Shown here: piece after piece, positions 31,621-39,756 of the stretch
Layout of the letters: each line of letters starts with the position of its first letter
Numbering within the stretch: the stretch's first letter is position 1
Origin: Acidimicrobiia bacterium
GTDB taxonomy: Bacteria > Actinomycetota > Acidimicrobiia > Spongiisociales > Spongiisociaceae
NCBI GenBank assembly: GCA_011523395.1
Contig: WTGW01000112.1
Coordinates: 1 to 40,081 of the forward strand
DNA: 40,081 bases
Reading direction: 5' to 3'
The notes under the pieces: model-generated
Told to the model about the DNA's origin: nothing
Database searches by the model: none
The model's input: only the letters and a program-made list of their open reading frames with translations
Program-made: the position numbers and the translations under genes

Positions 31621-32670
31621 ATGGTCTCCTTCGGTGTGGGGATGGCCCCGGTCGAGCCACTCGAGAAGATCGCGTCGGTGGCCAGGATGGCCGAGGAACT
31701 CGGGTTCGACAGCTTCGTGCATGCCGATCAGAGGTTCGCCGGCGAGAAGGATGTTTTCGTGACCCTCGCCGCCGACGCGATGGCTACCAGCCGGATCAAT
31801 ATCGGGCCGTGCGTGGCCGACCCGTACACCCGGATCCCGGCGATGACCGCGCTGGCTGTCGCCACCCTGGACGAACTGTCCGGAGGCCGGGCCCTCCTGA
31901 CCCTCGGGGCAGGCGGGTCGGGCTTCCCGCAGTTGCACCTCGAGCGTCGCCGGGTGAACCAGGCACTGCGCGAGACCATCATCATGATCCGGTCGCTGTT
32001 CAGCGGGGAGACCGTCAATTTCGACGGCAGCATCTTCAAGCTGTCGGACGCACGCCTGAACATCGACGTGAGGTCGGACATCCCGATCCTCGTCGCCACC
32101 CGGAGCCCTAAGAACCTGGAGCTCTCGGGCGAGCTGGCAGACGGTGCGGTGATCGCCACCTACGTGTCGAGAGAACAGCTCGAGTACGCGATCGGGTTGG
32201 TCCGGCGGGGAGCCCGCAAGGCCGGGCGGAGCCTCGAGGACATCCGGCTGGTGTCCTGGGCCTACACCTCGATCTCGGACGACGGCCGCCAGGCCGTGGA
32301 GAACGTGCGGCCTTTCGTGACCCAGGCCCTCATCAATACCTCTCCGGACACCTACCCCACGATCTTCGACGGGTTCGGCGAAGAACTGCCGGGTTTTCTG
32401 ATCCGGTGCCGGGAGTTGGGACGTGAGGGACTCGAGACCGCATACAGGGACCGGGAGTACCTCACGGACGAGGTCATCAAGCGGTTCTCGGTGGCCGGGA
32501 CCGCCGATGACTGCATCAGGAAGATCCGGGAGATCACCTCGATGGGGATCGACGAGATCTGGCTGAGATGCTTCTCCGCACCACGGTCCGAGGGGGAGCA
32601 CGAGAAGGTGATCGTGCCGTTCGCGAAGCAGGTGTTGCCACACTTCGGCCTTGGCGGTTCCGCTTCCTAG
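31621..32670 (+). CDS. LLM-class flavin-dependent oxidoreductase
   Basis: A TIM-barrel protein of 349 residues of the bacterial luciferase-like family, using FMN or coenzyme F420. The N-terminus VSFGVGMAPVEPLEKIASVA, GFDSFVHAD, the TSRINIGPCVADPYTR block and LDELSGGRALLTLGAG are typical. I prefer ATG 31621, with AGAGG four bases before it, over the GTG at 31603 that overlaps the preceding gene. F420-type reductases (methylene-H4MPT reductase-like) share the SGGRALLTLGAG block, so F420 is plausible in an actinomycete. Its substrate is probably tied to the compound released by the amidohydrolase. It converges with the importer operon, 4 bp apart. Confidence 0.87.
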   Translation: MVSFGVGMAPVEPLEKIASVARMAEELGFDSFVHADQRFAGEKDVFVTLAADAMATSRINIGPCVADPYTRIPAMTALAVATLDELSGGRALLTLGAGGSGFPQLHLERRRVNQALRETIIMIRSLFSGETVNFDGSIFKLSDARLNIDVRSDIPILVATRSPKNLELSGELADGAVIATYVSREQLEYAIGLVRRGARKAGRSLEDIRLVSWAYTSISDDGRQAVENVRPFVTQALINTSPDTYPTIFDGFGEELPGFLIRCRELGREGLETAYRDREYLTDEVIKRFSVAGTADDCIRKIREITSMGIDEIWLRCFSAPRSEGEHEKVIVPFAKQVLPHFGLGGSAS

Positions 32671-32674
32671 CCCT

Positions 32675-33454
32675 TCACTCCGATGGGCTGGCGGTCCCGA
32701 CATGCATCTCGAGCAACTTCTCGCGCACCGCCTTGGCCGTGGCGAAGAAGTCGATGCTGGTCCGCATGGACGGATCCCGGACACGGGGCAGGTCCACCGG
32801 CACCTCGGCCACGATCGAACCCGGCCTCGGCGACATTATGAGGATGCGGTGGGACAGGAACACCGCCTCCTCGATGTCGTGGGTGACCAGCATCGCGGTC
32901 GCGCCCAGGTCCCTGATCATCACGCCCAACTCGTGCTGGAGGGCTTCCTTGGTCAGCTCGTCCACGCCGGTGAACGGCTCGTCCATCAACACGATCGACG
33001 GCCCATGCACGAAGGCTCGTGCTAGCGAGACCCGCCGCTGCATCCCGCCCGACAGCTCGATCGGGTAGGAGTTCTCGAAGCCCTTCATCCCGATCATCCT
33101 GATGAGATCGTCCACGTTGTCCTTCGACCCTCCGTCCTTGACGACCTCCAGCGGAAGCTTGATGTTGTCGTACACCGTCCTCCACTGCATCAGGCTGGAC
33201 TCCTGGAAGACGTACCCGACCACGAAGCGACGTTCCGAGCGTTCCCGCTCGATCCTCCCCTCGGTCGGGCTGTCCACTCCGGCTATCAACCTGAGCAGGG
33301 TGCTCTTGCCGCAGCCGCTGGGTCCGACGATGGCGAGGGTCTCCCCTCTCCGAACCTCGAACGAGACGTCGGTCACCGCATCCACATCCTCGCCCTTGGC
33401 CGTCGAGTAGCGCTTGCCCACCCCCTCCATCGTCACGACGCTCGCGGAGGTCAT
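32675..33454 (-). CDS. ABC importer ATPase (nitrate/sulfonate/taurine type)
   Basis: A protein of 259 residues. It has Walker A GPSGCGKST, Q-loop QESSLMQWRTVYDNI, signature LSGGMQRRVSLARA, Walker B IVLMDEPF and switch VTHD. The FQESSLMQW pattern and the final DLPRVRDP are typical of SsuB/TauB-type ATPases. ATG at 33454 overlaps the permease stop (ATGA). The frame is open upstream, but the family N-terminus starts here. It is the third gene of a binding protein - permease - ATPase operon. It powers uptake of the ligand bound by the product of 34249-35424. Confidence 0.92.
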   Translation of the reverse strand: MTSASVVTMEGVGKRYSTAKGEDVDAVTDVSFEVRRGETLAIVGPSGCGKSTLLRLIAGVDSPTEGRIERERSERRFVVGYVFQESSLMQWRTVYDNIKLPLEVVKDGGSKDNVDDLIRMIGMKGFENSYPIELSGGMQRRVSLARAFVHGPSIVLMDEPFTGVDELTKEALQHELGVMIRDLGATAMLVTHDIEEAVFLSHRILIMSPRPGSIVAEVPVDLPRVRDPSMRTSIDFFATAKAVREKLLEMHVGTASPSE

Positions 33455-34236
33455 ACGCGTTCGTACCAAGGCATCAGGCGTCGCCCGAGAAACACCACGC
33501 CTCCGTAGAGAGCCAGGCCGAGGATGGTGAGTATCACGAAGGCTCCGAAGGCGGCGGTGGTGTTGAACGTGTACTGGGAGTTCAGGATCAGGAACCCGAG
33601 TCCCTCGTTCGAGCTGACAAACTCCGCGACGATCGCCCCGACCAGAGCTCCGGACACGGCGATCCGCAACCCGTCGAAGAAGTACGGCAGGGAGTTGGGG
33701 AGGCGCACCTTGTAGAACACCCTCACGTTTCCGGCCCCCAAGGAGTTGAGAAGGTAGACCAGGTTCCTGTCCACGGAACTCAAGCCCGAACTCACGTTGA
33801 TGACGATCGGGAAGAACGTCAGGATCACGATCAGGATGACCCGTGAGGTGTTGGTGAAGCCGAGCATGACGTAGAGAATCGGAGCGATCGCCACCTTGGG
33901 CAGCACCTGGAGCGCAACCACGTAGGGCATCACGATCCGGCTGAGCATGTCCGAGAGGGTTATCAGCACCGCCAGCAGGAAGCCGAATGCCACCCCGATG
34001 GCACACCCCACTACGGCGGCACGAAGGGTAACCAGAGTGTGGTCCAGCCACCGGATGTCGCCGGTGAAGTAGATCTGGAACACCTGCGAAGGGGGTGGGA
34101 ACAGGAACCTCGGAATCTCGAGTACGTCAACCAGCACTTCCCAGAGAGCCAGACCGAGAAGGAACGAGAGGAAGGAGAGGCCGCGACCTGTCAGCGAGGA
34201 CAGGTCGCGGCCGACCTTCGCGCTACTGCGAGCCAA
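33451..34236 (-). CDS. ABC importer permease (SsuC/TauC type)
   Basis: A protein of 261 residues with six hydrophobic segments. The ATPase-contact loop is recognisable around FYKVRLPNSLPYFFDGLRIAV, with GALVGAIVAEFVSSNEGLG following, both typical of this family. The apparent start is TTG at 34236, with AGGAG eight bases before it that also spans the end of the binding-protein gene. A perfect 14-bp hairpin lies within the first 20 codons and may lower its translation. Confidence 0.88.
   Translation of the reverse strand: MARSSAKVGRDLSSLTGRGLSFLSFLLGLALWEVLVDVLEIPRFLFPPPSQVFQIYFTGDIRWLDHTLVTLRAAVVGCAIGVAFGFLLAVLITLSDMLSRIVMPYVVALQVLPKVAIAPILYVMLGFTNTSRVILIVILTFFPIVINVSSGLSSVDRNLVYLLNSLGAGNVRVFYKVRLPNSLPYFFDGLRIAVSGALVGAIVAEFVSSNEGLGFLILNSQYTFNTTAAFGAFVILTILGLALYGGVVFLGRRLMPWYERV
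34179..34212 (-). other. perfect 14-bp hairpin inside the start of the permease gene
   Basis: GGCCGCGACCTGTC, a 6-base loop AGCGAG, then its exact complement GACAGGTCGCGGCC. On the mRNA it starts about 24 bases after the TTG start codon. It has no T-run. A hairpin at a binding protein/permease junction is a common way to keep the binding protein in excess. Confidence 0.7.
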
Positions 34237-34248
34237 TCCCCTGGCTCC

Positions 34249-35424
34249 TTACGGTTCGCTTACGAACTCGTTCGTGTACAGGGTCGTCGGGTCGAAGTCC
34301 TTCTCTATCTCGAACAGCTGCCGCAGCGACGGGAGGGTCTCGGCGATGAGGTCAGGGTCGAACCACCCCAATGCGAGCGGATCCATGCCGGCGGCTTCCT
34401 CGGGGTCGATCCCGTACTGGGCCTCCAGAGCCACCTTCCACTCCGCCAGCGTCTGGTCGAAGTCGCGGCCGTCGTTGATGGTGATGAAGTCCGTGACGCA
34501 CTCCTCCGCGTTGACGGCGCAGAAATGCAGCGAACGGGTCGTGACCTCAGCGATGGCCCTGGCCACCTCGGGGTGCTCGTCCAGCAGGCGCTTCTGGATC
34601 ACCACGCCGGTCATCGGCGCCGCGATGCCGAACTCGGCGAACAGGAAGGCTCCGATGGTGTCCCCCTGCTCGGGAGCGACGATCGAGAGGCTGGCGATCG
34701 CCCTGGCAAAGGCAACGATCGCGTCTACCTGCCCGGTGAGCAATGCCGGATTCAGGGCGCCGAACCCGATGTTCTGGATGGTGACGTCGTCCTTCGAGAT
34801 TCCCTGGGTCTCCAGGAACACATCGAGGTACAGGGCCGACAGGCTGCCCTGCGGGACGGCGATCGTCTTCCCGAGGAGGTCAGCAGGAGCGCTGATCCCC
34901 TTCCCCTCCAGGAACATGAGCGCAACGGGATTGCGCATGGCGCCGGCCGATATGGCGATCAGCGGAGGCGCGTCCGGGTTCCGGTCGGCTATCAGCATCT
35001 CGTCAAGGATGCTGCCCTGGGTGTAGGCGAATCCGCTCCTATCGGCTGCCACGGCCTGAACCGCCTGGGACGTTCCGTCCAGCGCCACGACCTCGATGTT
35101 GATGTTCGCCGCTTCGAAGAAGCCCTGTGCCTGGGCCGCGTAATCCTGCGGCGCGCTGCTGGTGACTCCCCCGACGTACAACGTGACCGTGACCGGTTCC
35201 ATCGGTTCCTCGGCCTGGGTGGTCGCGGTTGTTGTGGTCGGAGCAGCGGTGGTAGTGGGTGCTTCGTCTTCCGGGGCCTCGGTGGTAGCTGGCGCAGCCG
35301 TGGTCTGCGGCGCCGCTGTGGTCTGGGGAGCAGCAGCCGTCGTGTCGGCCTCCTCCTCCGACCCGCATGCGGAAACCACCACCAGCAGTGCAGCAAGCAG
35401 GAGTGCTAGCGAGGTTCGTCTCAT
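34249..35424 (-). CDS. substrate-binding lipoprotein of the NMT1/SsuA-type importer
   Basis: A protein of 391 residues. The signal peptide MRRTSLALLLAALLVVVSAC ends in a lipobox with Cys20, so it should be lipid-anchored outside the membrane. About 60 Thr/Ala/Pro/Glu-rich residues follow, with repeats of TTAAPQ and TTT, acting as a flexible tether as in many Acidimicrobiia binding proteins. The ligand domain has VTLYVGGVTSSAPQDYAAQAQGF, typical of the NMT1/ThiY-like group that binds nitrate, sulfonates, pyrimidines or hydroxymethylpyrimidine precursors. AAGGAAG precedes ATG 35424. First gene of the importer operon. The ligand is unknown. The neighbouring deacylase suggests an N-acyl compound or a related one. 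Confidence 0.88.
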   Translation of the reverse strand: MRRTSLALLLAALLVVVSACGSEEEADTTAAAPQTTAAPQTTAAPATTEAPEDEAPTTTAAPTTTTATTQAEEPMEPVTVTLYVGGVTSSAPQDYAAQAQGFFEAANINIEVVALDGTSQAVQAVAADRSGFAYTQGSILDEMLIADRNPDAPPLIAISAGAMRNPVALMFLEGKGISAPADLLGKTIAVPQGSLSALYLDVFLETQGISKDDVTIQNIGFGALNPALLTGQVDAIVAFARAIASLSIVAPEQGDTIGAFLFAEFGIAAPMTGVVIQKRLLDEHPEVARAIAEVTTRSLHFCAVNAEECVTDFITINDGRDFDQTLAEWKVALEAQYGIDPEEAAGMDPLALGWFDPDLIAETLPSLRQLFEIEKDFDPTTLYTNEFVSEP

Positions 35425-35878
35425 CTCTCTTCCTTTCGCCGGACTCAGAAGACCTGGGATCCGAGTGGTCGCGAACCGGCCAGGGTCTCTAGGACGCGAC
35501 ACTACCGGGCAGTTCGCGAAAGCGCTGGTGAGAGAAAGAAAACCTTTTGGAGGTGAGGCCTCGCTGGAATCGGTGATGACCTGGTCCCCGGTTCGCGGAG
35601 GGTCCGATGTCTGATCCATACCGGTTCGTCTGCGCCTGTCAGGTGTGCGCGTGCTTGGAGTTGGTGGATTCGGCTGTGCGGCTGGAGGTGTAAGCGAAAC
35701 GAGCCGGGAGCGGTCGGGCTACCCGTATTGTGTTTCTGTGACAATTCCTGCCGGCCCACCATCTGCCGGACCTTCGGAAGCTCGCCCCGTCTCTGCGCCG
35801 GGCGACAAGGCCGGTCGAGAAGCACCGGACCTACTCATCACAACGCGGCGCTCAAACCCACGAGATAGCGCAGCCTCC
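35425..35878. other. intergenic region without a supported gene
   Basis: These 454 bp separate two minus-strand transport operons. The inverted repeat ATTGT...ACAAT (35727-35745) could be an operator or part of a promoter. No hexamer pair with proper spacing was convincing. The open frames here lack ribosome-binding sites and have biased composition, so I do not call a gene. Confidence 0.5.
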
Positions 35879-36931
35879 TCAGAGTCCGGAGCGGCCGAGA
35901 GCTCCTAACCCACCGGTAGTGCGTCCCTCCAGGCGCCGGCCGATAGCGTCGAGGCTGGCCGCCACCACGAGGGCCGCGCCGGCGCTCACGCGGAACCAGA
36001 ACGGGGCCACGCCAAACAGGAGCAGCCCATTGTTCAGGAGCCCTACGAACAGAACGCCTGCGATCACCCCGATCAACGACCCCCGGCCGCCGCCGAACGC
36101 GACGCCGCCGAGGAGCACCGCGCTCAGGACGTTCAACTCCAAGCCGTCCCCGGTGAGCGGGGGCGCTGCATCGAGCCTCGAAACGAGGATCATCGCCCCG
36201 ACCGCGCTTCCCGCACCGGTCGCCATGTAGAGGTAAACGGGTATCGCCTTGATCCGGATCCCCGCCCGGAAGGCCGCCCTTGAGTTGACCCCGATCGCCA
36301 CGACGTAGCGGCCCCATCTCGTCCGGTAGAGGAATATGGCCCCGAGCAGCAGGGTCACCGCGGCAATGGCGACCGGAACGGGTATCTCCAGCCAGCGGAC
36401 CCGACCCCGGCCGATGATCGCGAAAGTGTCGCCGAATCCTGAGGCTGTCCTTGCGTCGGTCACCACGAAGACCACGCCGCGGACCCCTGTGAAGAAACCC
36501 AAGGTCACCACGATCGGCGACAGACCTAGCGGGGAGCACAGTATTCCCTGCGCGGCGCCGACCGCCACACCGATCAGCACCACGATGATCAGGGCGGGTA
36601 CGATCCCCGTGGTTTCCAGGAGCATTCCGAGAATAACCGCACACAGGCCGGTGATAGAGCCGATAGCGAAGTCGACATACCCGGCCATCAGGAGCAGCGC
36701 GCTCGGTATGGCAAGGGTGGCGATGACGGCGGTCTGCAACAGGACCAGGCGGAAGTTCGACACGGTGAGGAACCGGTCGGAGAAGATGGCGAAGAAGACG
36801 ACCTCCACCACCAACGCCCCGACGATCCCGTTGCGGAGGATCTTCGCCCAGGTACCTGCGATCTCCTGTTGGTTGTCTCCAAGTAGAGCCGCGGCCCGCG
36901 AACGCAGCCCTAAACGCTCACGTCCGGGCAT
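35879..36931 (-). CDS. ABC sugar-type permease (RbsC family)
   Basis: A protein of 350 residues with about nine to ten hydrophobic segments. The pattern LRNGIVGALVVEVVFFAIFSDRFLT, then MAGYVDFAIGSITGLCAVI and VLLGGVAFGGGRGSLIGVIAG, is that of ribose/xylose/autoinducer-2 permeases. It lies 105 bp downstream of a matching periplasmic binding protein gene. An RbsA-type double ATPase gene, normally beside it, is not in the window. The last 141 bp of this gene are duplicated at 26240-26380. Confidence 0.88.
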   Translation of the reverse strand: MPGRERLGLRSRAAALLGDNQQEIAGTWAKILRNGIVGALVVEVVFFAIFSDRFLTVSNFRLVLLQTAVIATLAIPSALLLMAGYVDFAIGSITGLCAVILGMLLETTGIVPALIIVVLIGVAVGAAQGILCSPLGLSPIVVTLGFFTGVRGVVFVVTDARTASGFGDTFAIIGRGRVRWLEIPVPVAIAAVTLLLGAIFLYRTRWGRYVVAIGVNSRAAFRAGIRIKAIPVYLYMATGAGSAVGAMILVSRLDAAPPLTGDGLELNVLSAVLLGGVAFGGGRGSLIGVIAGVLFVGLLNNGLLLFGVAPFWFRVSAGAALVVAASLDAIGRRLEGRTTGGLGALGRSGL

Positions 36932-36971
36932 CAGGCCTCGATCCGGGATCCATCTTCACGAGAACAGGCGA

Positions 36972-37014
36972 GGCGGCCGTTGAGCATGCGTCCTAACACC
37001 GCTCACCGGCCGCC
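36972..37014 (-). other. intercistronic hairpin between binding protein and permease genes
   Basis: Arms of 14 bases (GGCGGCCGTTGAGC and GCTCACCGGCCGCC) pair with a single mismatch around a 15-base loop. There is no T-run. The position suggests partial termination or 3'-end protection of the upstream binding-protein mRNA, raising its level over the permease. Confidence 0.7.
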
Positions 37015-37036
37015 CCGAAATACCTGACCTGGTGAT

Positions 37037-38398
37037 CTAGCCCAGGAATTTCGCGTAGTTGTCCAGCACCTGCTGCGCGAAGTTCGCCATACCCGGCGTG
37101 ATCGCCACGTAGTTGAGCACGAGGCTGGTAGGCGGCTGCCCTTCGAGGATGTTGGCAGGAAGGTCCGCCACGGCCTTGCCCAACTGGTCGATGATTATGG
37201 CTCCCGAAACGCGGTAGATGCCGTACTCATCGGCGCCGGCCAGCAGCTCCAAGGCCTCGTTCTGTCCGTCCATTCCCCCGACGAAGATCTCGCCCGGATC
37301 CCGGCCATCCTGCTCGATCTGGGCCACGAATGCTTGATAGGCGCCGAGCGCTCCGCCGTCGTTGATCCCGATGACCATATTGAGTCCCGGATCAGCCTGG
37401 AGGAAGGTCTCCGTCGCTTCCAGTCCGGTGGCCTCGGCAACCGACTCCGCCTCGAGGGGCGGCACGCCGGTCGCATCTGTGATGACCTGGCGGATCGGAT
37501 CGGTACGGTCTGTACACGCCCTTCCGCACTGATCGAACGTGAAGAGCGCCCAGGAGAAGGTCTCCGGATCGCCCGTGAAGTCCTCTTCCAACCAGCGAAG
37601 AGCCTCGGCTGCCACCGCGCGGGCTCCGTCGACGTTCGCGTAGACGATGGACGAGTCACCACCGGGGACCGCCGTCGAATATCCGACTACGACGATGCCG
37701 GCGTCCTTGGCCGCCTGCACCACAGGCAGGTACGGATCGACGCCGCACAAGGGCAGGAACACGATGGCGGAGACACCCGCGGCCACGAAGCCCTCGATGT
37801 CCTGGACCTGCTTCTCGCAGTCGCCATTCGCCGAGCCCTCGACCCAGTCATAACCGCGCCGCTCGGCCTCGAGCCTGGCGGGGTCGGCGACGAGCCGGTA
37901 TATCCCAGCACCCTCATTGCCAAAGCTGAACGCGATGGTGCCCTTGCTCGCCGCTGCGGCCGCAGCCTGTGCCTCGGCCTCAGCCATGGCCTCCGCGAGG
38001 GCAGCCTCGGCCTCAGCCAGCGCCGCCTGGGAAGCCTCATCCCCCTCCATGGCCTCGTCGGCCATCTGTTGCGCCTCGGCCAGGGCAGCCTCCGCCGCGG
38101 CCAGCGCCGCCTGGGAAGCCTCACCGCCCTCCATGGCAGAGGCAGCCGCCGCCTGGGCAGCTTCCAACTCGGCTTGAGCCGTGGCCAGCGCCGCCGCAGC
38201 CGCATCGGCTTCGGCCTGGGCCGCCGACGCCTGGGCCTGCGCAGATGCAGCCTCCGCCTGCGCAGATGCAGCCGCAGCCTGAGCCTGCGCTGCGACCGCG
38301 TCGGCCGCCGACGTGTCCTCCTCGGCGCCGCATGCCGCGCCCACCAGAGCCAGGGCCAGTAGCAGCCCCAACAGCCTCCAAGTCCTTACTCTTCTCAT
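37037..38398 (-). CDS. RbsB-type substrate-binding lipoprotein with long Ala-rich coiled-coil stalk
   Basis: A protein of 453 residues. A signal peptide with lipobox (LVGAAC, Cys23) is followed by about 125 residues made almost only of Ala, Glu, Gln and Ser (27-150), predicted as a long coiled coil. That stretch contains a nearly repeated block of about 28 residues (MEGGEASQAALAAAEAALAE and MEGDEASQAALAEAEAALAE). The type I periplasmic binding domain starts near 152 with GTIAFSFGNEG and includes VVVGYSTAVPGGDSS and INDGGALGAYQAF. It binds a sugar or similar small molecule for the permease next door. AGGAGG lies five bases before ATG. The stalk is far longer than the usual linker. Confidence 0.87.
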   Translation of the reverse strand: MRRVRTWRLLGLLLALALVGAACGAEEDTSAADAVAAQAQAAAASAQAEAASAQAQASAAQAEADAAAAALATAQAELEAAQAAAASAMEGGEASQAALAAAEAALAEAQQMADEAMEGDEASQAALAEAEAALAEAMAEAEAQAAAAAASKGTIAFSFGNEGAGIYRLVADPARLEAERRGYDWVEGSANGDCEKQVQDIEGFVAAGVSAIVFLPLCGVDPYLPVVQAAKDAGIVVVGYSTAVPGGDSSIVYANVDGARAVAAEALRWLEEDFTGDPETFSWALFTFDQCGRACTDRTDPIRQVITDATGVPPLEAESVAEATGLEATETFLQADPGLNMVIGINDGGALGAYQAFVAQIEQDGRDPGEIFVGGMDGQNEALELLAGADEYGIYRVSGAIIIDQLGKAVADLPANILEGQPPTSLVLNYVAITPGMANFAQQVLDNYAKFLG

Positions 38399-38670
38399 AT
38401 TGCCCTCCTAATCGCCCGCACTGCCATACGTCTAGCACCGATGGCACCTGCCTAAACATAGTGGTCCGTACCTCTGGACGTCGAGCGAACGGCCCTCCGT
38501 CCTCGATTCCTGCGCGCCGGAGCCGGTTGAATCCCTAGGGGTGGACACTCGGCTCCGAGTAGGGTTCGTTCATTCTCCGGCGACATGAACCCGGTCGTCC
38601 GGTCGGTGCTGCGGGGGAGGACGTACCGGAAGACAGCATCCACCGGAATGTGCTTGTCGATGAGAGAAGG

Positions 38671-39477
38671 CTATCCCTGCTGTCTGGCCAGCCAGTCGAG
38701 CGTCACCCGGTTGAAGGTCGCCGGGTCCTGCATGCCGAACAGGTGCGAGCCGCCGGGAAAGACCACCAACTCCGCATCGGGAATCCCGTCGGCCAACTCG
38801 CGGCTGAAATACGGTGGCAGGCACATGTCGAGTTCCCCCACCGTGACGAGGGTGGGCGCTCGGACAAGCGACAGCCGATCCGCTTCGTCATGCGTCAGGT
38901 TGGCCTCGATCTGCCCGGCCAAGCCGGCCATGGGTGACGAGTTGGCCTTCATCCGTTGGAGAATCTCGAGGGTGAGGTCGTATTCCCTGGTGATGAAGTC
39001 GGGCGGGAACAGGTAGAGAAGCGCCGCCTCGTAGTAGAAGTCCAGGCCGCCCTCCTCGAGGAACCGCTTAAGCAGCGACAGGTACATCCTGGCGTAGCCA
39101 TGGGTCTTCGCCCAGGCGCCATGGAGCTGCAGGGTCGTAACCCGCTCGGGGAAGTCGATCGCCAGCCTGACTGCGATAGCGCCTCCGAGCGACATGCCGG
39201 ACAGGTGGCAGGTATCGATCCCGAGATGGTCCAGGAGGGCGATCGTGTCGTCAACCATCATCGGGACGGTGTAGGGACCGGGCGGGGCCGAACTCCTCCC
39301 GGCTCCACGGTTGTCGAAGATCACGCACCGGTAGCGATGCTGGTACTCCTCGACCTGGGGAAGCCAGCGGGAGCCGTCGGCGCCGGTGCCTCGCACGAAC
39401 ACCACCGGTGGGCCGTCGGAGGTCCCGTGCCACTCGTAGTAGAGGTCGACGCCCGTGCTCAGGGCAGCTGTCGGCAA
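38671..39477 (-). CDS. alpha/beta hydrolase
   Basis: A protein of 268 residues. The nucleophile elbow is GMSLGG (Ser near residue 94). The acid is probably Asp in VGELDMCLPP, and the base His lies in PGGSHLFG. The oxyanion region has VFVRGTGADG where most relatives have HG. Overall it resembles the 3-oxoadipate enol-lactonase and meta-cleavage-product hydrolase group. A role in aromatic degradation is possible but it is 30 kb from that operon. A decayed copy of its C-terminal half lies at 27918-28290. The heptamer array begins 33 bp upstream of its start. Confidence 0.88.
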   Translation of the reverse strand: MPTAALSTGVDLYYEWHGTSDGPPVVFVRGTGADGSRWLPQVEEYQHRYRCVIFDNRGAGRSSAPPGPYTVPMMVDDTIALLDHLGIDTCHLSGMSLGGAIAVRLAIDFPERVTTLQLHGAWAKTHGYARMYLSLLKRFLEEGGLDFYYEAALLYLFPPDFITREYDLTLEILQRMKANSSPMAGLAGQIEANLTHDEADRLSLVRAPTLVTVGELDMCLPPYFSRELADGIPDAELVVFPGGSHLFGMQDPATFNRVTLDWLARQQG

Positions 39478-39509
39478 GAGAGTCCTTGGTCGCGGACGGC
39501 CATCGTAGC

Positions 39510-39565
39510 GGTCAGTGGACAGTGGACAGTGGACAGTGGACAGTGGACAGTGGACAGTGGACAGT
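39510..39565. repeat. tandem heptamer array (GGACAGT)n, 8 units
   Basis: One GGTCAGT followed by seven identical GGACAGT units, in the same family as the arrays at 8.0 and 12.6 kb but with A at the variable third base. More degenerate copies follow at 39621-39665. It lies between the alpha/beta hydrolase and amidase genes. Confidence 0.95.
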
Positions 39566-39728
39566 AATCACACCCACCAAGACCGAGGGGCCAACGGAAC
39601 CCGAATACCTCAAGGGCGCTGACTGGCCACCGGCCACTACTCAGTGGACAGCGGTCAGTGGCCAAGGATCCGCGGCTAGCGGTTCGTAGACAGTGATTGA
39701 TAATTGCTAGTTGTACTGTACTGTAGTT

Positions 39729-39756
39729 ACTGGCCACTAGTCACTGCCCACTGGCC
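39729..39756. repeat. short heptamer array overlapping the end of the amidase gene
   Basis: Four units in reverse orientation: ACTGGCC, ACTAGTC, ACTGCCC, ACTGGCC. The amidase stop codon (39741-39743) and last codons lie inside the array, so the repeat encodes the tail VASGQ. An AT-rich patch (39697-39728) precedes it. Confidence 0.85.

Noticed and set aside
35645-35908. Plus-strand frame of 87 codons in the 35.4-35.9 kb gap
   Set aside because: No ribosome-binding site, low-complexity Ser/Ala/Pro/Arg composition, and its end overlaps the permease gene antisense.
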